Shown here: one piece after another, positions 15,223-21,741 of the stretch
How the letters are laid out: each line of letters begins with the position of its first letter
How positions within the stretch are numbered: position 1 is the first letter of the stretch
IMG/VR virus record: IMGVR_UViG_3300043772_001656
Span: 1 to 32,156 of that record
From: a virus
Direction: 5' to 3' (one strand)
Length of the DNA: 32,156 bases
Program-made: the position numbers and the translations under genes
Notes under the pieces: model-generated
The model's database searches: none
Told to the model about the DNA's origin: nothing
What the model saw: the letters and a program-made list of their open reading frames with translations, nothing else

Positions 15223-16103
15223 GTGTTCTCCTTCGTTAGTTGTTCATATTGTTCTATCGCTGCGAAGATCTGCATTGCGACCTGTGGGACTATGGCGTTT
15301 CCGTAGCCCTTGATCGATTCGTTGCGCCACTTTGGAAAGGTAATTCCGTCCAATTCACGGGGAAGCCCATCATCTCCGCTACAAATCGGGGAGACAGTTG
15401 GGAAGTCTTGCCAGGTATTCCCATTTGATGGCCATAGACCAATCTTGTCGCCAAATGTGTCGACTTCTCTGGTGTTCTGCCGGATGTCCTCGGCAGGCCC
15501 ATCTGTCCATCCCATGCTTTCGGCGTCGGTAGCATGCAAAACTTCGCTCTCGTCGATAAACTCCTTCCGCTCTTTGATTGTGTGTGGAAGTTGTTCGAGC
15601 TGCGCTCCGCGGCTGCGGGCGTAGGCAACAATCCAGACCCGGTCTCTCCTATGGGGAGCGCCGACGGCTGCAGCTGGAATAATAAACGGCTGTACGGCGT
15701 AACCTTCAGCTTCCAATTCAGCGCACACCTCTTCGAGTACCACGCCCCCGTTCCAAGTAGTAAGCCCGAAAACGTTTTCGCCCACGACGTAACGAGGTCG
15801 GATCTCTCGAATAGCTCGAAGCATGTGGGGCCAGAGATGACGATCATCGTCTTTCCCTTTGCGCTTGCCCGCTGCGCTGTACGGCTGACAAGGGAATCCT
15901 CCCGTGAGGACGTCAATCTGTCCTGCGTGAAGAGTGAAGTCTGTTGTTGTGATGTCGACATAGCTTGTAGCCTCTGGCCAGTAGTGATGCAAAACTTTGC
16001 GAGGGAAGTCCATCCACTCGCAGTGGAAGACGTTAGTCCATCCCATGCGCTGAGCGGCAAGGTCGAAGCCTCCGATCCCTGAGAAGAGCGAGCCGTGATT
16101 CAT
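15219..16103 (-). CDS. DNA (cytosine-5) methyltransferase, Dcm family
   Basis: This 294-aa enzyme carries C5-methyltransferase motifs in order: motif I MNHGSLFSGIGGFDLA, motif IV GGFPCQPYSAAGKRKG (catalytic Cys72), motif VI VVGENVFGL, motif VIII APHRRDRVWIVA and motif X GYGNAIVPQVA. The stretch between VIII and X (target recognition) is short. It transfers a methyl group from SAM to cytosine C5, probably hiding phage DNA from restriction. I chose the ATG at 16103 with GGAGAC upstream, because motif I begins five residues later; the open frame to 16181 is not needed. A second, protein-like frame overlaps most of it (15290-15847). Confidence 0.93.
   Translation of the reverse strand: MNHGSLFSGIGGFDLAAQRMGWTNVFHCEWMDFPRKVLHHYWPEATSYVDITTTDFTLHAGQIDVLTGGFPCQPYSAAGKRKGKDDDRHLWPHMLRAIREIRPRYVVGENVFGLTTWNGGVVLEEVCAELEAEGYAVQPFIIPAAAVGAPHRRDRVWIVAYARSRGAQLEQLPHTIKERKEFIDESEVLHATDAESMGWTDGPAEDIRQNTREVDTFGDKIGLWPSNGNTWQDFPTVSPICSGDDGLPRELDGITFPKWRNESIKGYGNAIVPQVAMQIFAAIEQYEQLTKENT
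15290..15847 (-). CDS. Overlapping alternative-frame ORF within the C5 methyltransferase
   Basis: A 185-codon frame lies one base out of phase with the methyltransferase (ATG at 15847 preceded by AAGGGAAAGACG; open further to 16060). Its translation is not random-looking. It has WYSKRCALNWKLKVT then YSRLLFQLQPS, two LLPTP/MLPTP repeats, and the ending SQLSPRFVAEMMGFPVNWT. From memory, these phrases match a family of phage proteins annotated beside or overlapping dcm genes ('...GLLPTPTA... QLNPxFVEWMMGFPxxWT...'). I cannot verify this here. It is either a true overlapping gene or an old frame conserved for the sake of the methyltransferase. Product function unknown. Confidence 0.5.
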   Translation of the reverse strand: MIVISGPTCFELFERSDLVTSWAKTFSGLLLGTGAWYSKRCALNWKLKVTPYSRLLFQLQPSALPIGETGSGLLPTPAAAERSSNNFHTQSKSGRSLSTRAKFCMLPTPKAWDGQMGLPRTSGRTPEKSTHLATRLVYGHQMGIPGKTSQLSPRFVAEMMGFPVNWTELPFQSGATNRSRATETP

Positions 16104-16116
16104 GTTGTCTCCAGTT

Positions 16117-16194
16117 AAAAAAATATCGCCCGGTTCGCCGTCGGTCGCCGGGGCTCGGAGGTATTCTGACGACGGTTCCACGCGCCGCCGACGG
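16117..16194 (-). terminator. Structured GC-rich spacer with T-run between methyltransferase genes
   Basis: The 102-base spacer holds a 7-bp inverted pair (CCGTCGG and CCGACGG on the minus strand, at 16188-16194 and 16138-16144), further CCCGG/CCGGG pairing, and then seven T's (16123-16117 on the minus strand) shortly before the C5-methyltransferase ribosome site. It could be a partial terminator or attenuator that separates the two genes. The hairpin next to the T-run is weak, so the call is tentative. Confidence 0.35.
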
Positions 16195-16205
16195 TCTCCG
16201 GTGTT

Positions 16206-17162
16206 TTAGTCGAATAGGGTTGTCTGTGAATCGTCGACTACGTCGATTGATTCCATGTTGAGAGTCGCTTGCTTAAAATAGGAGCTCTTGAGTTCGACTC
16301 CGATTCCGAGGCGCCCGTTTTGTACTGCAGAGTACACCTCACTACCTACGCCCATGAAGGGAGTAAACACCTTTTCGCCTTTGTTGGAACGAAGAGTTAC
16401 GACGCGGTCGATGACGTCGAGCTGCAGCGGGTGCACGTGCTTTTCGTCGTCCGGGTCTTTGCTATCTTGAAACGGGAGTACTCGCTCCATGCGGATATCA
16501 TCCCAGATAGACGAAGCGTAGCGCCTCCAGATGTTATGCGAGTACTTGTTCTCGGTTTGCTTGCCTGTCCAACCTTTATACGAAAGACAGTCCTCTGGTA
16601 GTGGTGCCTCACCTGCGTAGAACTCGAGGCCCGTTGGATTAGCTATCGGTACCGGGTTGTCTCCTGAGCGTCTAAAGATCAGCATATAGTCCGCAGAGGC
16701 TACGCCTGCGTTGCTCGCATCGTCGACGATCGTTTTGTGAGCGAGGTTCTTTACCATCGTGCGATTACGAACCCATAGCGGCTCCTTCCAAATCGTATGT
16801 CGTGCGATGAAGTGCCACCCGTTCTCTTCATGCAATCGTATGATATGACCGGGCAGATCATACAACGAATCGCGACCGCTGTTACCCATAGGGATATCTG
16901 TGCAGTGTACGGCAGTAATGCGACCCGACATTGTGATACGATGTAGTTCCTTCACTACGTATCCGTAGTGATTAAAGAACTCGTCGTAGTTGCTACAGTT
17001 CGAAATGTCTCGTTCGTCGCTACTGTAATGATAGAGACCTGCGAACGGAGGGGAGTATACTGATAGGTGAATGCTACCGTCTGGTAGATCGTTCATCACT
17101 TCCACGCAATCGCCATTATAGATAGCGTAACGATCGGTAAGTAGTTGATTGATTAGAGCCAT
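16206..17162 (-). CDS. Beta-class DNA methyltransferase (N4-cytosine/N6-adenine type)
   Basis: The 318-aa product has motif IV near the N-terminus (IHLSVYSPPF, residues 31-40) and the SAM-binding motif I near the C-terminus (KVFTPFMGVGSEVYSAVQNG then GIGVELKSSYF). This order defines beta-class amino-methyltransferases. SPPF in place of DPPY points towards N4-cytosine, but N6-adenine cannot be excluded. The middle (about 110-240) should hold target recognition. It overlaps the helicase gene by 10 bases. Phage genomes often pair a SNF2-type helicase with such a methyltransferase, so the two probably work together on phage DNA protection. Confidence 0.88.
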   Translation of the reverse strand: MALINQLLTDRYAIYNGDCVEVMNDLPDGSIHLSVYSPPFAGLYHYSSDERDISNCSNYDEFFNHYGYVVKELHRITMSGRITAVHCTDIPMGNSGRDSLYDLPGHIIRLHEENGWHFIARHTIWKEPLWVRNRTMVKNLAHKTIVDDASNAGVASADYMLIFRRSGDNPVPIANPTGLEFYAGEAPLPEDCLSYKGWTGKQTENKYSHNIWRRYASSIWDDIRMERVLPFQDSKDPDDEKHVHPLQLDVIDRVVTLRSNKGEKVFTPFMGVGSEVYSAVQNGRLGIGVELKSSYFKQATLNMESIDVVDDSQTTLFD

Positions 17163-18517
17163 GATGGAACCTGAACTTTCTTGACATGTTTATTGATGCG
17201 GTTGATTGCGATTGAGTTGTTCATCTCCGACACCAGTTGCTCGAACATCTTGTCGGCCTGCTTTGCTTTGCGTTGTAGGTTCTTCATCACTCTGTTCTGA
17301 CCTTCGGTATATACAAGGTCAACCGTTACTTCGTTGTTTTGACCGAACCTCCAACACCGACGAACGGCCTGATAGTATTGCTCGTAAGAGTGTGACGGGA
17401 AGAATGTGATATGAGAACAGTGTTGAAAGTTAAGCCCTAACGCCCCGATCTTAGGTTTCGTTACGAGCACGCGTATATCGCCGTCGATGAACGCTCCGAA
17501 CTTCTCGATCTTTGCGTCATCGCTATCCGATCCGGACACCTCGACGGCGTCCGGTATCATGTCACGTAGTGCGCGTGCCTCTTCGTTTAGATCACACCAT
17601 ACGAGAGCGGGCTTGCCTGTAGGATTGACAAGGTTGGCAACGTGTCCGCAGCGTTCGTTAGTCGTGCGCTTTCGTTCCTCTCGTTGTTCGTCGAGATGCA
17701 CGGCGGCAAGGTTAAACAAAGCGCCGTCGGGCGCGGTCTGTGATTCGATTAGATGATCGATCTCGTTAAGTGCCGGTAGTCTAAAGTCTCCGTTATCATA
17801 TCCGAGATCAGACGGCATACGAACGGCGCGCGCCCATGAGGTAACCCATCTCCAAAAGGGCTTTTCCGCATGACCCTTGAATCTCCATTTTGGAGCCTCG
17901 CCGTACATGCGCTTGAGTCCGGTGTTATTGTTATCATTCTTAAAAAACTTGCCGAGCATGTCCATAAAGCCCATATACCCAAGGGCCTCACTACTCGTAC
18001 CTAACTCTATGTAGTCGTTAGGCGCAGCTGTAGCGGTAGCAAGTAGTCGGTACGGTATGTGCCGCATGAAATCGGTGATCTCAGTCTTGCGTGTCCCGTC
18101 GAATGATTTCAAGATAGACGATTCGTCGAGCACTACCCCTGCGAAGTCATGACGGCTGAAGTGATGTAGCGACTCGTAGTTAGTGACGACTATGCCTCCG
18201 CTACTGTCTCCTGTCTTGTCGAACCTGCAGTCGATACCAAACTTCGCGGACTCCTTTACCGTCTGAGGCCCTACCGCCAAAGGAGTAAGAATGAGAACGG
18301 GCTTGTTCGTGTGTCGATGTATGTTCTCCGCCCATGTTAATTGCATCGCGGTCTTGCCCATACCGCAGTCAGCGAAGATAGCCGAACGGCCTAACGATAG
18401 CGACCAGTCTACGAGGTCGCGTTGAAAGTCGAAGAGCTTGTCGGGCATGAAGACAGGCTTAACGCCTGACCCGCTGCCTATATGGCTCTTGTCGATTAGA
18501 AAATCTTTGTAGTCCAT
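17153..18517 (-). CDS. SNF2-type DNA helicase/ATPase
   Basis: The 454-aa product starts MDYKDFLIDKSHIGSGSG; AAGGATG lies just upstream. Motifs in order are Q-like FDFQRDLVDWSL, motif I DCGMGKTA (about 50-57), motif II VVLDESSIL (129-137), motif III LATATAAPND (159-168), motif V-like GALGLNFQHCSHITFF and motif VI QAVRRCWRFGQ. This is a complete SF2/SNF2 core without extra domains. Such proteins translocate on duplex DNA. The 147-base open extension to 18664 runs through a tRNA-like element and I reject it. The gene is coupled to the methyltransferase downstream. Confidence 0.9.
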   Translation of the reverse strand: MDYKDFLIDKSHIGSGSGVKPVFMPDKLFDFQRDLVDWSLSLGRSAIFADCGMGKTAMQLTWAENIHRHTNKPVLILTPLAVGPQTVKESAKFGIDCRFDKTGDSSGGIVVTNYESLHHFSRHDFAGVVLDESSILKSFDGTRKTEITDFMRHIPYRLLATATAAPNDYIELGTSSEALGYMGFMDMLGKFFKNDNNNTGLKRMYGEAPKWRFKGHAEKPFWRWVTSWARAVRMPSDLGYDNGDFRLPALNEIDHLIESQTAPDGALFNLAAVHLDEQREERKRTTNERCGHVANLVNPTGKPALVWCDLNEEARALRDMIPDAVEVSGSDSDDAKIEKFGAFIDGDIRVLVTKPKIGALGLNFQHCSHITFFPSHSYEQYYQAVRRCWRFGQNNEVTVDLVYTEGQNRVMKNLQRKAKQADKMFEQLVSEMNNSIAINRINKHVKKVQVPSWL

Positions 18518-18564
18518 TGCACATCCTTGAAAGTTTGGAACATGAAAGCCTATGCGGCTGTATC

Positions 18565-18644
18565 GCCTACCATCGGGAGTCGAACCCGACCTGCACCCGG
18601 TCATGAATCCGCGCCAACGAATTGTATTGACTGTGCATGGTAGA
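18565..18644 (-). ncRNA. tRNA-like element 2 (T-arm and acceptor, no D-arm)
   Basis: On the minus strand, a 7-bp acceptor-like stem TCTACCA/TGGTAGG (one G-U) encloses a 5-bp stem TGCAC/GTGCA with a long arm (inner pairing GTCA/TGAC). This is followed by a perfect T-arm: TCGGG, loop TTCGACT, CCCGA (18573-18589). No D-stem can be drawn and no CCA is encoded. The same plan, with different base pairs, occurs in element 1 at 18671-18732. It sits in the 320-base non-coding stretch before the helicase. A normal tRNA fold with a 7-base anticodon loop could not be drawn convincingly. Confidence 0.55.
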
Positions 18645-18670
18645 TTTTCTGAGCTATCGCTCATACTTTT

Positions 18671-18732
18671 GCCTACCGCCGGGACTCGAACCCGGACACG
18701 CCCGACGATAGCAGCTCGTCGCGTGCGGTAGT
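18671..18732 (-). ncRNA. tRNA-like element 1 (T-arm and acceptor, no D-arm)
   Basis: On the minus strand, the stem ACTACCG/CGGTAGG (six Watson-Crick pairs plus an end mismatch) encloses a hairpin CACG...CGTG continued by CGACGA/TCGTCG with the 7-base loop GCTGCTA. It then has a perfect T-arm: CCGGG, loop TTCGAGT, CCCGG (18679-18695). Total is 62 bases, too short for a normal tRNA because the D-arm is absent, and the 7-base loop lacks U33. The base pairs differ from element 2 while the shape is kept, which suggests selected RNA structure. Confidence 0.55.
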
Positions 18733-18786
18733 CCTTTGCCTGCCTTACGATCCCGCGTGAAGCATGGCGCTTTTAGGGGGGCTTAG

Positions 18787-18803
18787 ACCATAGTGCCTAT
18801 GGT
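18787..18803. repeat. 17-bp perfect dyad (hairpin B)
   Basis: ACCATAG-TGC-CTATGGT forms a 7-bp stem with a 3-base centre. It lies 16 bases from a second dyad of identical geometry (18820-18836) but unrelated sequence, upstream of the tRNA-like elements. No U-run follows. It is either an operator for a dimeric regulator or an RNA hairpin for processing. Confidence 0.6.
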
Positions 18804-18819
18804 TAGTGAATGATGTGTT

Positions 18820-18836
18820 GCGTTCACTGTGAACGC
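18820..18836. repeat. 17-bp perfect dyad (hairpin A) after the 70-aa gene
   Basis: GCGTTCA-CTG-TGAACGC begins one base after the stop codon of the gene ending at 18838. It has the same 7-bp/3-base geometry as hairpin B. There is no T-run on the minus strand (AACACATC follows), so an intrinsic terminator is unlikely. It may protect the 3' end of the upstream mRNA or bind a regulator. Confidence 0.6.
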
Positions 18837-18837
18837 C

Positions 18838-19050
18838 TCAGATGTACTTCTTCGCTTCGTCGTTCGGCGATGTGATCTCGACGAGGTCGTGGTCGACGTC
18901 GGCCAAATAGATTAGTTCCCACGGCTCTATATTGGCGATGCGATTAAGCGCTCTGCTCTCCGCCTGCTCCCTCGCTGTCTCTTCGCCGTCTGCTTCGACC
19001 ATGTGCTTACGCGTGATGGTCACGGTCGTTGTTACTTCGTAAGTCTTCAT
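18838..19050 (-). CDS. Hypothetical small protein
   Basis: The 70-aa product (MKTYEVTTTVTITRKHMVEA...) starts at an ATG four bases after the previous stop; a longer in-frame reading to 19452 overlaps another gene and is rejected. It predicts a beta-hairpin, a helix (EETAREQAESRALNRI) and two further strands. It resembles small phage proteins with a 'strand-strand-helix-strand' plan, but I cannot assign a family. It is the last gene before the structured non-coding stretch. Confidence 0.65.
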   Translation of the reverse strand: MKTYEVTTTVTITRKHMVEADGEETAREQAESRALNRIANIEPWELIYLADVDHDLVEITSPNDEAKKYI

Positions 19051-19054
19051 GCGC

Positions 19055-19498
19055 TCACCATTGGAAATCTGATGTACGATAGCGATGCTCGTCGAGTGCC
19101 GGACCATAGAACGCCCACACGCGGGCGACGTCCTGCCGGGCTGCTTCGACGACGGACCCGTTGTGGATCTCGCGTTCGATCTGCGATTCGATCGTCTGCG
19201 CGCGATGTTCTTCGACTGCTCGCATCTCGCCGCGGATGCGGACCTCGCGCCGTGTCTCGGTGTTGCGACGCTTCCGCGCGGCGTGCATGTCGAGATCTTT
19301 CCTGCGATACCATGCGCGCGCCTGTTCCATAGCTTCGAGCATACCACCGGGGAGCACGTCGAACTGTTCCGTCTCAGCAAAGCCCATCGTCGGCGAACGA
19401 AAGCTCGCCTCGATGTATATGATCGAACCACTACGAACGAGCGTGATACCACGTGCGAGGCGTTCGGTTTTGTCGTTGATGTTAGGTGTGTATTTCAT
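19055..19498 (-). CDS. Hypothetical protein with charged helical C-terminus
   Basis: The 147-aa product starts MKYTPNINDKTERLARG at an ATG overlapping the previous stop by 4 bases. Residues 1-45 are strand-rich, and residues about 60-120 form a long charged helix (EQARAWYRRKDLDMHAARKRRNTETRREVR). It is Arg-rich, so nucleic-acid contact is possible, but there is no recognised domain. It lies in the early small-gene cluster downstream of ssb. Confidence 0.6.
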   Translation of the reverse strand: MKYTPNINDKTERLARGITLVRSGSIIYIEASFRSPTMGFAETEQFDVLPGGMLEAMEQARAWYRRKDLDMHAARKRRNTETRREVRIRGEMRAVEEHRAQTIESQIEREIHNGSVVEAARQDVARVWAFYGPALDEHRYRTSDFQW

Positions 19499-19812
19499 GG
19501 CGTGCGCCCTTCGGCTTTGGCGATGATCTCCGAGCACTTGTCAACGAATGTAGTCTGCACCCAATACGGAGGGTACTTCGTTACGTTCTTCGACCAGTCG
19601 TAGAATAGCTTCAACGTTTGCAGCATCTCAGGCGCGGCGGCGATGAGTCGAGCGTCTGCCATCTTGTTGCTCTCAATTTCGCCGATTAATGTTACACCAT
19701 CTAACCAGACGCTCTGGATCGCGATAGGCTGACTGTTGTCGTCGCCCCAATGGTCGGCAAACCATATGCCGGGCGTATGCTTTGGCACTTCATTAGAACG
19801 GCAGTCCATCAT
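19495..19812 (-). CDS. Conserved phage hypothetical protein (HTPGxW ... ARLIAAAPE type)
   Basis: The roughly 105-aa product contains PKHTPGIWFADHW near the N-terminus and MADARLIAAAPEMLQTLK in the second half. From memory, this combination recurs in many phage early-region proteins of unknown function. Two adjacent ATGs (19812, 19809) follow GGAGG, which sits inside the end of the SSB gene; I take the first. It overlaps ssb by 20 bases. Confidence 0.7.
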   Translation of the reverse strand: MMDCRSNEVPKHTPGIWFADHWGDDNSQPIAIQSVWLDGVTLIGEIESNKMADARLIAAAPEMLQTLKLFYDWSKNVTKYPPYWVQTTFVDKCSEIIAKAEGRTP

Positions 19813-20431
19813 CGCCTCCGTCGTCAGGTTGAACAGTGTCAACGGTTACGGTCGTGGTCGTGCTCAGCTTAGGAGTCAGCGTCGACTCGACGGCTGCAAC
19901 GATGAACTCGAGACGCTTTGTAGAGTCGTAGACCTCTTGTCCCTTGAACTTGATCTTCTCAAGTTCTGGCATCTCAGGACGGCCGTCGATCGGATAGGCT
20001 GCAGTCCCGAATGCCGGGCGAAGCTTAGCCCCGTTCTGAACTACCGTGACACCTACGACGCGGTTACCCTTATCGTTTGTGAAGTCGTACGGGCGCAGTG
20101 TAATCGGCTGCGTGAGGTCGAGCTCAGGTGCGAGAAGGAGGTTCAAGAGTTTCTGCGCTGTTGACGAGTCGTACGGCATGGAAAGAGTATAGTGATCGTC
20201 ATTGTCTAAGAAGACCATCTTCCACTGCCGACCGAACGGGGCCTCATCGATGGCTACGCTTGCGAGTCGTCCGGTGAACTCGTCATACACGAACTCATGA
20301 ACGACATCGCCGTTCTTGTTCTGCCGAGCTACGGAGCCGTCGGCTGCTTCTTTCAAACGGACGCGGACCTTGCCGTTGGATACTGTGAAGTACGTCGTGC
20401 GCGATGACCGCGCTGTATTGTTGAACGCCAT
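19793..20431 (-). CDS. ssb: Phage single-stranded DNA-binding protein
   Basis: This 212-aa protein ends in the acidic tip DDGGDDGLPF, the C-terminal signature by which SSBs bind partner proteins (compare DDDIPF in bacterial SSB). The body is beta-rich, with a pattern (FTGRLASVAI ... RQWKMVFLDNDDHYTLSMPYDS ... QPITLRPYDF) of a diverged OB-type phage SSB family. Residues 178-205 are a disordered Thr/Asp linker. It lies next to a RecB-type nuclease, fitting replication/recombination use. A clear AGGAG precedes the start. Confidence 0.8.
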   Translation of the reverse strand: MAFNNTARSSRTTYFTVSNGKVRVRLKEAADGSVARQNKNGDVVHEFVYDEFTGRLASVAIDEAPFGRQWKMVFLDNDDHYTLSMPYDSSTAQKLLNLLLAPELDLTQPITLRPYDFTNDKGNRVVGVTVVQNGAKLRPAFGTAAYPIDGRPEMPELEKIKFKGQEVYDSTKRLEFIVAAVESTLTPKLSTTTTVTVDTVQPDDGGDDGLPF

Positions 20432-20460
20432 GAGCGTTACTCCTATGATAGTGTGAAAGG

Positions 20461-20484
20461 GCGGTAGCGTTGACAGGTTACCGC
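20461..20484 (-). promoter_or_regulatory. Hairpin between exonuclease and ssb
   Basis: The minus strand reads GCGGTA ... TACCGC (perfect 6-bp stem, 12-base loop) in the 64-base spacer before the SSB start. It is the only sizeable gap in this part of the operon. No U-run follows. It could be an RNA processing or translational control element for ssb. Confidence 0.4.
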
Positions 20485-20495
20485 AGTTGATGAAA

Positions 20496-21335
20496 TCAGA
20501 ATAGGGTCGGCGTTGTGTCGTCGCCCACGACGGACGACCAAATGGTACGGATGACTTCGTTCGGGTCGTGTTGCGTTATCTCGAATGACCCGGGTAGTCG
20601 TCCGCTGAGTTTGACCTTTGCCTTTGGCGCGACGTCGTTCGTTATGCGGTAGAGACTGCAGCGGTGGTAGATCTCTTCGTAGTCGACTTCGCCTGTGCGT
20701 TGCTTGAGATTATACGTCGGCTTGCTGCGCCAGTCTTTTGGTGACCAGATAAACAGCTCGTCGATACCTTTGCCGTACGTCTGTGCGAAGGCAGCGCGGT
20801 AAAACTCCAGTTGCACGGCATGGTCGCGGTAGTCGCCCGAGCCCGACTTGAAATCGACGATAGCCGTGACCCGTTGTCCCTTCCACGTCATATGGCAGAT
20901 CAGATCCACAGTCCCGGCGTAAACCTCCGTGTCGTTAGCGAGTAGGATCTCGATCGCGAGCGGCTCGACTTCGTGGTCTTTGCAGAACTGATCGAACGCG
21001 GCGAGGGCTTTGGCTTGAAACTCGTCGAGGCCTGTCAGATCTACGGCCTTGCCCATGAGGTAGTCCGCGAAGAGTACGTGCATCTCCGTACCACGGCGAG
21101 CGGCTTCGTCGCGTAGTTCCGTCGCGCCGTCCATGCCGTGTTTCGCATACCATGCGAGTAGCCCGGGCGGCGTCGGTGATGTTGCGCGTATCACGGTCGT
21201 GACGGACGGATACCAGATGACGTTACCCTCAGCGGTGACACGTGCGTAGTATCGCGTGTCTCCTTTGTCGTAGCGGAACAGCGGCGGCGGTGACGGGAGT
21301 TCGTCGTGCTTGAATAGCCAGCGGGGGGTACTCAT
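20496..21335 (-). CDS. PD-(D/E)XK exonuclease (RecB/Cas4-like)
   Basis: This 279-aa nuclease has the RecB-family core. It includes RRGTEMHVLFADYL (His86), a VEPLAIEILLANDTEVYAGT strand with VDLI (Asp144), AIVDFKSG (Asp161, Lys163) and QLEFYRAAFA (Gln175, motif 'QxxxY'). It probably processes DNA ends for phage recombination or replication, working with the SSB gene that follows. A 4-base overlap couples it to the small gene upstream. It lacks the four Cys of Cas4, so an iron-sulphur cluster is unlikely. Confidence 0.88.
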   Translation of the reverse strand: MSTPRWLFKHDELPSPPPLFRYDKGDTRYYARVTAEGNVIWYPSVTTVIRATSPTPPGLLAWYAKHGMDGATELRDEAARRGTEMHVLFADYLMGKAVDLTGLDEFQAKALAAFDQFCKDHEVEPLAIEILLANDTEVYAGTVDLICHMTWKGQRVTAIVDFKSGSGDYRDHAVQLEFYRAAFAQTYGKGIDELFIWSPKDWRSKPTYNLKQRTGEVDYEEIYHRCSLYRITNDVAPKAKVKLSGRLPGSFEITQHDPNEVIRTIWSSVVGDDTTPTLF

Positions 21336-21535
21336 GGCTGTTCCTCAGACGGATATATCCACTTAACATCAAAAGTGATTCCGTTATAACTTTTGTTTAA
21401 CTCCATCGGTACCGTGCTGTAACTGTGGTTATCGGTAGTGCAACACTCGCGCGCCGCTTCCACGGTGTCGAAGATGCCAGCGATCTCGAACCATTGTTCG
21501 ACTGGCTTCCATTCGTAGGTAATGTACAAGTTCAT
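21332..21535 (-). CDS. Hypothetical small protein
   Basis: The 67-aa product starts MNLYITYEWKPVEQWFEIAG with 4-base overlaps on both sides. It looks like a small beta-alpha-beta protein (strand, helix DTVEAARECC, strand YNGITFDVKWI). It is compact and aromatic-rich, with no family recognised. GC content is lower than that of the neighbouring nuclease gene. Confidence 0.62.
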   Translation of the reverse strand: MNLYITYEWKPVEQWFEIAGIFDTVEAARECCTTDNHSYSTVPMELNKSYNGITFDVKWIYPSEEQP

Positions 21536-21741
21536 GACAAGTTCTCCTTCAGTTTGTTTAGTGCAAGAGCTGCTCCCTCCGCGCGGTGTGAGGCGTTCGT
21601 CAAAACGCTAACGAGGGTATCGGCTTCGTCGGGTGTGACGAGGTTACGGTGAATTAGCTCGCGTACATTGCGAGTGATGAGGGACAAGAGCTGCAGGTCG
21701 GAAACTTCGTCCATGATCTGCCGGTAGAGTTGTTCGTTCAT
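21532..21741 (-). CDS. Hypothetical helical small protein
   Basis: The 69-aa, nearly all-helical product starts MNEQLYRQIMDEVSDLQLLS and contains LVTPDEADTLVSVLTNASH. It is coupled to both neighbours by 4-base overlaps. No domain recognised. Confidence 0.62.
   Translation of the reverse strand: MNEQLYRQIMDEVSDLQLLSLITRNVRELIHRNLVTPDEADTLVSVLTNASHRAEGAALALNKLKENLS

Noticed and set aside
15219-17162. Complete restriction-modification system
   Set aside because: Two methyltransferases and a helicase are present, but no nuclease motif is in or next to them. The RecB-like and VRR-NUC nucleases lie in other parts of the operon and fit replication or recombination.
18518-18664. In-frame extension of the helicase gene upstream of MDYKDF
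   Set aside because: It translates the tRNA-like element and shows no helicase-like sequence. A good ribosome site precedes the ATG at 18517.
18565-18732. Two ordinary tRNA genes
   Set aside because: T-arms and acceptor stems are good, but no D-arm can be drawn, lengths between acceptor and T-arm are off in both directions, and U33 is missing in the clear 7-base loop. I kept them as tRNA-like elements.
18838-19452. 204-codon reading covering the 70-aa gene and the gene before it
   Set aside because: The upstream two thirds are the wrong phase of the 147-aa gene. The genuine part begins at MKTYEV at 19050.
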